Source: Paenibacillus caseinilyticus
GTDB taxonomy: Bacteria; Bacillota; Bacilli; Paenibacillales; NBRC-103111
Reading direction: 5' to 3'
DNA: 64,000 nucleotides
Assembly (NCBI RefSeq): GCF_027533645.1
Contig: NZ_JAQAGY010000013.1
Span: forward strand, 62,001-126,000
In this document: positions 8,801 to 16,500 of the stretch, piece by piece
How positions within the stretch are numbered: position 1 is the stretch's first letter
Layout: each line of letters opens with the position of its first letter
Made by a program: the position numbers and the translations under genes
Notes under the pieces: model-generated
Databases searched by the model: none
The model's input: only the letters and a program-made list of their open reading frames with translations
Told to the model about the DNA's origin: nothing

Positions 8801-11398
8801 CTCCGCAGCAATCTCTTCAGCCAGCGTCCGGTCGTCCGCCCCCGGATCCGCATCCAAGTGCCGTGATCGCACATGCCGGTACTCGCTCTGCAGCATCCGG
8901 TACAATCCGGCCCGCTCCGCGCCGGCCAGGTTCACGCTCTGGGGCTCTGCCGGGGATGACTCCAACCCCCGAGTGACGCAGAGCAGCGTCAATCCGGCGC
9001 GCGTCCCGTACTCCACGGCATGCTGAAGCCAGCGAATCCAATCCAGCGAAGCGCCCCGCTCCTCTGCGCAGCCGGTGAGGTCGACCCAACCGGCGACGGA
9101 CGCCCATGCCCCTTCCGGCAGCTCCAGCTCCGTGCGCAGTCCGGATGGGGTTACGATCCGGGAATCCGGCAGGTGGCGCGACAGCTCCCGGGCCAGCCGC
9201 AGCGTCTCAGGCTCCGCCAGAATCACCGTCGTGCCCAGACGGCTGTGGAACGCTGCGGGAAGACAGGGCTCCCACTGCTTGCGCAGCAGGCGCAGACTGC
9301 GTCCGGCAGACGGAGTGGACGGAGCCGCTGACGGACCGGCCTGTGCTGTGTTCGCCGCATCCTGGCGGGCGGGCATCCGCGCTGCTTCAGCCGCTGACGG
9401 ACCGGCCTCCCGCCCCGCAGCATCCGGCCACCAATAGCGCTCCCGTGCAAAAGGATACGCCGGCAGGCTGATCCGCCGGGGCTGCGATGCCCCGTACCAG
9501 GCCTCCCACTGCGGCGTCAGCCCCTGCAGCCACAGCTCTGCGGTCTGCTTGGTCTGGTGCTCGCGTACCGCTGTCTGCAGCAGTTCGGCAAGCTCCTGAC
9601 CGCCCTCCCGGCTTCCCGATCCATGCCGGTTCTTGTGCACCCGCCCGGTGTACAGGTCAGCTGACGCCTCCAAGGCGATGTACCGCCGCAGGGCGTCCAG
9701 CAGTCCCTCACGAGAGTCCGCAGCGAAGGCGAGCCGGACCTCCATCGCCTCCCGTCCGACCTGCAGTGTGTAAGCCACATCCGCGAGATCCACCATCTCC
9801 TGAGTCTCAATCCAGGATTTGAGGTTCCGGGCATAGCGGGCCAGCCCCTCCTCGCTCTTGGCGGATAACAGGAACAGGAGCGGGCCTTCCACTTCCGCAC
9901 GCGGCCTGGTGTCTTGATATTCCTCCATGACCAGGTGGGCATTCGTGCCGCTGAACCCGAAGGAGCTGACTGCCGCCCGGCGCCGTGACCCCTCCGGACT
10001 ATCCCAGGCCTTCAACTCAGTGTTGACATAAAAGGGGGACTCCTCCCATGCAAAATGCCCGTTCGGCTTCGTATAGTGCAGCGTCGGTACCAGCTTCTTG
10101 TGCTTGAGGCACAAAGCTGCCTTATGTATGCTTGCCACCCCGGCCGCCGCCGACGTGTGTCCGATATTGCTTTTCACCGAGCCGATAGCGCAGACGCCGG
10201 TGCGATCTGTTTTCTCGCGGAAGACGCTGCTGAGCGCCTCAAGCTCGATCGGATCGCCCAGTTTCGTCCCGGTACCGTGCATTTCCACGTAGGAGATGCT
10301 CCCGGGATGAATCCCGTATGTCTCGTACACCTCGCGTTCGAGCTCCATCTGGCTGAGCATGCTTGGAGCTGTGATGCCATTCGTTTTGCCGTCCTGGTTG
10401 AGTCCCGACCCGATAATGACGGCATGGATGGAATCCCCATCCGCCTCGGCATCCGACAACCGCTTCAATACGACGGCCCCGACCCCTTCCCCGGGGACGA
10501 AGCCGTCTGCGCCGTCATCGAACGTCTTGCAGCGTCCTTCGGGAGACAGCATCCCCGCATCGCACATCCGGATATACGTCTCGGGGGCCAAATACAAGGT
10601 TGCCCCGCCTGCGAGAGCCATATCGATCTCCCTGCTCCGCAGCGCCTGGCAGGCTAGATGCACGGCTACCAGCGAAGAGGAACAGGCGGTATCCACCGGT
10701 ATCGCCGGGCCCTTCAGATTCAGGAAGTACGACAGACGGGCAGCGGCGATCGCGTAGCTGCTGCCTGTAGTCTGTCCGAACCCGAGCCGGGGGCTGCCTG
10801 GCGGCAGTTCCTTCGCTGTACCTAGCATGCCATACTCCCCGCTCATGATGCCGAGATAGACGCCGCACTTGGCCCCGTCGAGCCTCTCGGGGGTGTAACC
10901 CGCATCCTCGAAAGCTCTGTACCCTTCCTGCAGGAACAACCGCTGCTGCGGATCCATGCATTCGGCTTCCGACGGCGAGATATGAAAAAACAACGGATCG
11001 AATTCGTCGGCGCCCTCCAGCATGCCGAGCCATTTGGCATACGTTTTCCCTTTCCGGGGAACCGGATCGTAATGCAGCCCGGTCTTCCAGCGCGAATCCG
11101 GAATTTCCTTGACCGAGTGCCTTCCCTGCGCGAGATTGTCCCAGAATGCGGACAGCCCGTCCGCCTCCGGGTACCGGCCGGACATCCCGATGATGGCGAT
11201 TGCCTCTGGCACCTGTGCTTCCGCACGACGGGCCGCTTCCGCTTCCTCAGACGGGGCAGGCTGCGCAAGAGGCGGCTCCGGTGCCGGTGCCGGCCTGCTG
11301 GGCGCCGACGGGCCGGCGAGCTCTGCCAGCCTGCGCCCGGCCTCTTCCGGACCGATTTCCTTGGCGGCCAGCGCACGCAATACTTCCTCTCTCTTCAT
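5861..11398 (-). CDS. Trans-AT polyketide synthase PKS2 (KS-KR-ACP-KS0)
   Basis: About 1845 residues. I chose the ATG at 11398 because GAGGGG sits 6 nt upstream of it; the in-frame ATG at 11404 abuts that site. The N-terminus (REEVLRALAAKEIGPEEAG) looks like a helical docking segment, similar in style to the C-terminus of PKS1. Domains: KS from about 60 with DTACSSS (near 236), MHGTGT and KSNIGH, so active; the post-KS flanking domain ending SLPAYPFARERYWW; KR with TGGTRGIG (near 915) and QSDYAMANAY; ACP with YGVDSILL (Ser near 1238); and a C-terminal KS that keeps DTACSSA and KPNIGH but has VNGSGS where the catalytic His motif HGTGT should be (near 1675). By family precedent this last KS is a non-elongating KS0. 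No AT is present. A dehydratase opens the next gene, so KR product and DH act across the protein boundary. Confidence 0.95.
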   Translation of the reverse strand: MKREEVLRALAAKEIGPEEAGRRLAELAGPSAPSRPAPAPEPPLAQPAPSEEAEAARRAEAQVPEAIAIIGMSGRYPEADGLSAFWDNLAQGRHSVKEIPDSRWKTGLHYDPVPRKGKTYAKWLGMLEGADEFDPLFFHISPSEAECMDPQQRLFLQEGYRAFEDAGYTPERLDGAKCGVYLGIMSGEYGMLGTAKELPPGSPRLGFGQTTGSSYAIAAARLSYFLNLKGPAIPVDTACSSSLVAVHLACQALRSREIDMALAGGATLYLAPETYIRMCDAGMLSPEGRCKTFDDGADGFVPGEGVGAVVLKRLSDAEADGDSIHAVIIGSGLNQDGKTNGITAPSMLSQMELEREVYETYGIHPGSISYVEMHGTGTKLGDPIELEALSSVFREKTDRTGVCAIGSVKSNIGHTSAAAGVASIHKAALCLKHKKLVPTLHYTKPNGHFAWEESPFYVNTELKAWDSPEGSRRRAAVSSFGFSGTNAHLVMEEYQDTRPRAEVEGPLLFLLSAKSEEGLARYARNLKSWIETQEMVDLADVAYTLQVGREAMEVRLAFAADSREGLLDALRRYIALEASADLYTGRVHKNRHGSGSREGGQELAELLQTAVREHQTKQTAELWLQGLTPQWEAWYGASQPRRISLPAYPFARERYWWPDAAGREAGPSAAEAARMPARQDAANTAQAGPSAAPSTPSAGRSLRLLRKQWEPCLPAAFHSRLGTTVILAEPETLRLARELSRHLPDSRIVTPSGLRTELELPEGAWASVAGWVDLTGCAEERGASLDWIRWLQHAVEYGTRAGLTLLCVTRGLESSPAEPQSVNLAGAERAGLYRMLQSEYRHVRSRHLDADPGADDRTLAEEIAAELLMDSEDAEVCYRAGVRYRACLREITDEALLDPPARISFPPDQVLWITGGTRGIGALCAEHFVRHCGARRLVLTGREALPPRDQWDAYASEDGSGTGSKIRSIRRLETLGAQVKVLAIPLADEEAVRRSVQEVKGALGPIGGVLHCAGLDHAETPAFIRKTIESVAEVLAPKVKGLDALYRCLKEEPLRFFVLFSSVSAVVPTLAAGQSDYAMANAYMDYAAQARSGSCPMISIQWPNWKETGMGEVKSRAYEDTGLLSHTNEEGLQLLDRILAEGHGPVVLPAVVDSKRWRPERLMLRSLREEEEASAGGLSAPKGAEEAVGPSEIPDTGTERGEGWPEAVRQWVAGKFAQELRLPPSRMDADTPFVEYGVDSILLAQVLRAIRQHLPLELDPSILFEYPSIRSFASWLSETQGPLLAALLGEDTGQEALVRNCGSVEEAAAGRTAEGTDYTEQVVAAQTDAALAAAAGTGSREAASEAAIEGSPDTLTAGAAAASAMPLSPGQRYGGRIPDPALASGDIAIIGMSCRFPGADSLEAYWELLADGDSAIGAVPASRWPGADAAPYYAGLLKRPRTMAPAFFGLAGEDAAAMDPQALLVLEESLKAWCDAGYTLEEIRGRSVGVYLGGRSQHVPDEGRLLGARNPIVAVGPNYMASNISQFFDLRGPSLVLDTACSSALVSLNVAIQALRSGEVGCAMVGGVSLLGSENSHRLFRQRGLLSSEPRFHLFDARANGVVLSEGAGMILLKPLEQAAADGERIHAVIRGIAVNNDGRTAGPSTPSLQAQSEVMRIALQRSGKTAEEIGYIEVNGSGSVVSDLLELKAIHSVYRKESRTPLGLGSLKPNIGHPLCAEGIAGLIKVALMLQRRERVPFLSGQEPMKHYDLEASSFYFDRERAEWRGPRNAALSCFADGGTNAHVILEGWEDTVPSSVARRPLPLPAEAMEAQEPAVPASGRARQSSPAEPEMEESGLMVWDTFG

Positions 11399-11429
11399 CC
11401 GCATCCCCTCTTTTTGAATGGGTTCACTG

Positions 11430-11512
11430 TACCGGACTTTCGTTGACCGAGCCTTATGGACTGACCCTGTACTGACCGGCCTTTTATTGACCGGTCTTAC
11501 TGACCGAACAAG
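11430..11512. repeat. Short imperfect TGACCG repeats between ECH2 and PKS2
   Basis: The roughly 90-nt spacer upstream of PKS2 carries five spaced copies of a TGACC(G/C) word (for example ttgaccgag, ctgaccctg, ctgaccggc, ttgaccggt, ctgaccgaa). The last copy overlaps the ECH2 stop codon. On the coding strand this reads as repeats of CGGTCA(G/A)TAA, as if the ECH2 stop context had been duplicated several times. No gene or clear terminator is visible here. Confidence 0.5.
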
Positions 11513-12249
11513 GATAGAATTCTCTGCCGGACCTCCTCCTGATGGAACGTCGACTCGTGCATGGCGAGCTCCTGCCGGATAATCCCGGGCAGCTCCCGCC
11601 TTAGAGAGGCGGTCAAATGGTCCTTCAGCATCACAAGCGAGCTTCTCGGTTTCTCCGCCAGCTGCCGGGCCAGGACATAGGCATGGTCCAGCACTTCCGC
11701 TCTCGGCTTGACCGGGAACGGGACTCCGCGTTCCTGCAGCTCGGCCCCCCGGTAATTGCCTGCGGTAAGCAGCATCTCTTGCGCAAGGACGGTGCCCAGC
11801 TTGCGGGGCACGATGCAGGTGGAACCGAAGCCTGGCGTGAAGCCGTATTTCATGAAATTCGTGTTATATACGCTCTCCCGGCTCAGAATGACGATATCGG
11901 AGAAGAGCCCGAGCACAAATCCGCCCCCGATCCCATGCCCCTGCATCGCCGAGATGACGGGAACCTTGCAATTCAGCGCGAGGCTGTAGAGATGGATATC
12001 CGTAAACCGTGTCCGGCCTTCCTGTATGCTCAGCAGACTGTCGAGCGTTCCTCCAGATGCAAAATAGCTGTCATAGCCCGTAAGGATAACAGCCTTGCAG
12101 GAGGGCATCGCATCGACCTCCGCGAAGGCCGATTGCAATCCTTCGATAAGGGCTTCGGTGAACAAATTCTTGTGAAGGCGGTCCTCCATTGTGATCTGGA
12201 CAATGCCCGGCTCCGCTTCATGCTTATGTACTACGGAGGAAATCGTCAC
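11497..12249 (-). CDS. pksI: Enoyl-CoA hydratase-like decarboxylase ECH2 of the beta-branching cassette
   Basis: Crotonase-fold protein, about 250 residues with the chosen start. An in-frame ATG at 12357 would overlap the upstream HCS gene by 104 nt. The GTG at 12249, 4 nt after the HCS stop and behind GGGGGA, gives the family's usual length. Visible features are the oxyanion-hole segment SYFASGGT and the glycine-rich GIGGGF loop. In HCS cassettes (PksI, CurF-type ECH2) this enzyme decarboxylates the 3-methylglutaconyl-ACP made by ECH1, leaving a beta-methyl branch on the ACP-bound chain. It is translationally coupled to the second HCS and precedes PKS2. Assignment as ECH2 rather than ECH1 rests on similarity in layout and motif to PksI; the other crotonase in this cluster (19310-20086) fits ECH1. 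Confidence 0.88.
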   Translation of the reverse strand: MTISSVVHKHEAEPGIVQITMEDRLHKNLFTEALIEGLQSAFAEVDAMPSCKAVILTGYDSYFASGGTLDSLLSIQEGRTRFTDIHLYSLALNCKVPVISAMQGHGIGGGFVLGLFSDIVILSRESVYNTNFMKYGFTPGFGSTCIVPRKLGTVLAQEMLLTAGNYRGAELQERGVPFPVKPRAEVLDHAYVLARQLAEKPRSSLVMLKDHLTASLRRELPGIIRQELAMHESTFHQEEVRQRILSLFGQ

Positions 12250-12253
12250 TGGC

Positions 12254-13516
12254 TCAGATCCCCCAGCGGTATTCTCGGTGATATTCCGTGATGCGTTCAA
12301 GCACGAGCCGTTCTTTGCACCGCAAGGCTTCCCAGGCCCCGGCCACGAGCCCGGCATCGGGCACGGCGTTGCGCGTGCCGAACTTGATGGCCCGGCTGTC
12401 CTGCAGCAGGTCTTCGTATTCTCCCATAGACAACGAGTAGCGTTCGTTCAATCCCCGCTCGATCCCGAAGCGGCGCTGCACTTCCTGACCTTCCGCCGTG
12501 GCGATCCCGCTGTAGAACTCAGAGCAGCAGCCCGAGCCGTACGAGAAACAGCCGATCCGGGCCGGCGCATCCAAGTTTCCGTGATCGATGGTGCCTGCCA
12601 GAGACAGGAACAGCGTCGCGCCCATGATGTTGCCGACCCGCTGGCAGTAGCTGATGCCCGGCATCACCCGGCGTTCAAAATCCGCCTCGATCTCGGCCGG
12701 CTTGGCTTTCGCTTCCTTACGCATCATGGTGCGGTGCGCACCCTTGACCATGCCGCCGAAGGGCGTATGGAAGGAGAGGTATTGGAAGGTGTCCCGGTAA
12801 TCCGCACCGATCACCCGCTTCTTGTACTCCTTGAATGAATTCTCGCAGCAGTCGAGATACGACAGCAGGGAGAGATCCACATCACCGGCTTCCGTATCCG
12901 GCTCGGGCCGGCAGGTGTCCATGACTTCGTAGCCGTAGTAGCCGTTCGCCCCGATGTCGGCCTGGAACACGACCGGGTTCTCCCCGACCAGGACCGCCAC
13001 GGCGCCCGAGCCCCCGCTCGGCTCGGCGAACGACCAGTCCGCGCTGGCGGCTTCGGCCGCATCCGCGGCCGAGAAGCGCGAGATATCCGCAGCGATGACA
13101 AGCGCTTTGGCTCCCGGCGAAGTCTGCGACAGGACAAAATTCACCGCCATCTGAAACCCGGCGGTACCCGAATAGCACGCCTGCTTGATCTCGAACAGAC
13201 GGCAGTTGCGCTGCAGCCCCAAATAATGATGAATATACGTGCTCAAGGATTTGCCGAAGTCGATGCCGGATTCCGTACAGGTAATGAGCATCTCGATCCG
13301 TCCGACCTCTTCCGGGGAGAGGGAGTCCAGCAGCGGCTTGGCCGCATTCACCCCGAAGGTGACCGCATCCTCGTAAGGCATCGCCACCGTTTTCTCGCGG
13401 ACGAGCAGGTTCTCGAACCGGGTCGTATCCAGCCCCCGGAACTTCGCCAATTGGAGGACATCCAGACTCGCGGTTCCGCCATATACATTCATCGCTTCAA
13501 TTCCAACCGCAACCAT
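12254..13516 (-). CDS. HMG-CoA synthase-like beta-branching enzyme, second copy (HCS2)
   Basis: 420 residues from the ATG at 13516, which has GGGGAG 7 nt upstream; an ATG two codons earlier is too close to that site. The catalytic triad of polyketide HMG-CoA synthases is at the expected positions: Glu82 (TCTESGIDF), Cys114 (KQACYSGTAG) and His250 (FHTPFGGMVKGAHR). These enzymes join an acetyl (or propionyl) carbanion equivalent, carried on a dedicated ACP, to the beta-ketone of an ACP-bound polyketide. The gene follows PKS1 by 18 nt and is followed at once by ECH2. It is a close paralogue of HCS1 at 20083-21345, aligning without gaps over the segments compared. It could be redundant with HCS1 or specific for another donor; sequence alone cannot tell. 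Confidence 0.95.
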   Translation of the reverse strand: MVAVGIEAMNVYGGTASLDVLQLAKFRGLDTTRFENLLVREKTVAMPYEDAVTFGVNAAKPLLDSLSPEEVGRIEMLITCTESGIDFGKSLSTYIHHYLGLQRNCRLFEIKQACYSGTAGFQMAVNFVLSQTSPGAKALVIAADISRFSAADAAEAASADWSFAEPSGGSGAVAVLVGENPVVFQADIGANGYYGYEVMDTCRPEPDTEAGDVDLSLLSYLDCCENSFKEYKKRVIGADYRDTFQYLSFHTPFGGMVKGAHRTMMRKEAKAKPAEIEADFERRVMPGISYCQRVGNIMGATLFLSLAGTIDHGNLDAPARIGCFSYGSGCCSEFYSGIATAEGQEVQRRFGIERGLNERYSLSMGEYEDLLQDSRAIKFGTRNAVPDAGLVAGAWEALRCKERLVLERITEYHREYRWGI

Positions 13517-13534
13517 TGTCATTCTCCCCGCACA

Positions 13535-16500
13535 TTAGTTTGAGATGCCCGAAGCTTCCAAGGAGCGCAGGCGCTCCAGGTATTGTTCGGCTTGCCCGCT
13601 GCTCATGGCACCCGAATACACACGTTCCAGCACCTCATCCACGCTCATCTGCGTCTCTGCGGGTGCCGGGCTCCCCGCCCGTTTCGTATATTCCTGCCGC
13701 ACAAATTCGCTGAATTCGAGCAGCGTGGGATACGCATAGATCTGGGTCGCGGCGATCGAGGTACCGTAGGACCGGTTGACCCCCTGGACCCATTCCACCC
13801 CGATGACCGAATCGAGGCCCAGCTCGACGAACTTCCGGGCCGGATCGATCTCCTGCGGGTTCAAATACAGCGCCTCGGCCAGGCTGCGTCCGAGCTCCTC
13901 GAGCAGGGACGGATGATCCTTCGGATCTGCGTCGCTCGGGGATCCGGGTGCTGTGTCCGCAGCAGCAGGGGCGGCCGGGGACGGCCCTGCCGAGAGTTCC
14001 CGGGACAAGTATCCGGCAAATTCCCGCAGCGTCGGATAATCGTACACGCGGGTAGCGGCTAACCGGGTGCCATACCGCCTGTTGACGTTCTGGATCCATT
14101 CGACGCCGATGATCGAATCGAGACCGAGGTCCACGAATTTCTCGTCCGGATCCATGTCGCTGCTCTTCATATACAGCGCCTCCGCCAAGCTGTGCACCAG
14201 TTCTTCGAGAAGATCTTCGAAGCGAACGGCGCCCGAGACATCCGGCAGCTGTTCCGTCTTCGTTTCCTTCTTAGTCTTCGTCTCCGTCTGCTCCTGCGCC
14301 GGATAGCCCCCGTTCACAGGTGCCAGCGGTGTGAGGGAGACGTAGGGAACTGCGGAGCGCGGAGTTGTCTCTTGCGGCAACACCACAGCGGACGGCAAGG
14401 GGCGCAGGCTGATGCCTCCCCTCTGCGGCGGGTGATCCCCTTGGGCTCTTGACTGCGATCCGGCCGTGTCCGCTGGAGACAGGCTGCCTTGGATAGCCGC
14501 CGACGCTTCCCTGGAAGGCTCCTTGGACGGTATCGCTGACGGTTCATGGCCCGTTTGGGCCGCACCGGCCGGTTGATCTTCCATCGTCGGCTGTTCAACC
14601 AGCGCTAGTGGCACAGCACTTCGAGCAGGCTTCTCTGCCGCCGGATGCTCTATGGGCTCTTCTGCCGCCTTTGCAGTCTGCTCCGCGAAGAAGGTGCCTC
14701 CACTCAGTGCCGGCCGGCCGCTTCCCCGCACCCAGTAACGTTCCTTGGCAAACGGATATGTCGGCAGAGGGACTCTAGGGGCGGGAATGCCGCCGTACAT
14801 TTCTTTCCACTCGAGCTCATAGCCCTGTGCGTACAATTCCGCCAGCGCTGTCAGCTGATGCTCCGTCCCGGATGCCTCGGCTCTATCGCTCACTCCTGCT
14901 CGGGCTCCGGCTCCCAGCTCCCGGAGAATGCTGTGTCCCAGCTCCGCGAACAGAGGCTGGTGCGGCTTATGCCCGTCACCGCCGCTTGACTTGTAGCAGC
15001 GCTTGGCACGGCCGCCCGCCAGCACTTCCTCCAGATTCGCCGCCAATTCCTCTAAGCCGCCCACTACCATTGCCGCCCTGACGCCCATATGCTCGCGTCC
15101 GAGCAGCAGCGCAGCGCTGATGTCCTCAATGGGGTACCCTGCGCCGGATTCCCGCAGCCAGCCGGCCAGCTGACTCAGGCGGGCGGTCAAGGCCTCCTCG
15201 GTCCTGGCGGACAGACAGATGAGGTGATAGTCCCGCTCTGCCGCAGGGCGCCTGGAGCGGATTGGCGCCTCCTCGAGCGCCACGTGGGCATTCGTGCCCC
15301 CGGAGCCGAAGCTGCTCACGCCCCCTCTGCGCAATGACCGTCCTGCTGGCAGCGTCCACGGCTGCTTGCTTGAGGTGACGAAGAAGGGGGAGCCGGCCAA
15401 GGAGCAGTGCGGATTCAATTCGTCAAAATGCAGCGTGGCCGGCAGGGTGCGCTGCTGCATCCCGAGCACGACCTTGATCAGACCAGCAATGCCTGCCGCC
15501 GCTTCCAGATGCCCGATATTGCTCTTGATCGATCCGATCCCGCAGTACGGATCGGATGCCTTCCCTCCCCCGTCCCCCGTCTCCGAGAGCTGGGAGAAGG
15601 CGTCCTTCAAACCGCTGATCTCGATAGGATCGCCCAGAGCGGTGCCCGTCCCGTGAGCCTCGATATAGCCTATCGTGTCCGGCTCGAATCCGGCCATCCG
15701 GTGCGCTTCGGCCACCAGCTCCGCCTGCTTGGCCGGATTGGGCACCGTCAGCCCGCTGGCTTGGCCGCCATGGTTGACCGCGGTTCCTTTGATGACGGCC
15801 AGGACCGGATCCCCGTCCCACTCCGCCTGGGCGAGCGGCTTGAGCAGAATCACCACGGCGCCTTCCCCGCGGACATAGCCGCCGGCTTCCTTGTCGAATG
15901 TCCGGCACTGCCCGTCCTTCGACAGCATCCCGGCCTGGTAATAAGCGATACTGTTGTAGGGATGGCACATGAGATGGATGCCGCCCACGAGTGCTTGTTC
16001 GCATTCTCCCTTCGCCAAGGCACGGACCGCTTCATGCACGGCCACAAGGGAGCTGGAACAGGCAGTATCGATCTGTAAGCTGGGACCATGGAGATCGTAA
16101 TAGTACGATATCCGGTTCGGGAGCGCCGCCATTGAGCCTCCTGCGCCGTAATACGTCTCATGCTTCTCCAGCACGCGCTGGTAATCGGAGCCGCTCGCCC
16201 CGATATAGACGCCGGTCCGACTTCCGGCGAGCCGCTTGGCCGGAATTCCGGCGTGCTCCAGACACTCCCAGACCAGCTTCATCAGCAAACGCTGCTGAGG
16301 GTCGATCATTTCCGCCTCTCTCGGGGAGATGCGGAAGAACAGCGGATCGAAGTCCGCGATGTCTTCGAGGAACCCGCCCCGGTCGATTCCCCGGTGCTGT
16401 TGTAAGGGATCAATGAAGTCCGGCCAGCTCCAGCGGTCCTCCGGCAGGGTCCCGACCGCATCCCGCCCTTCGTCGAGCAGGTCCCAGAGCTGTTCGAGGG

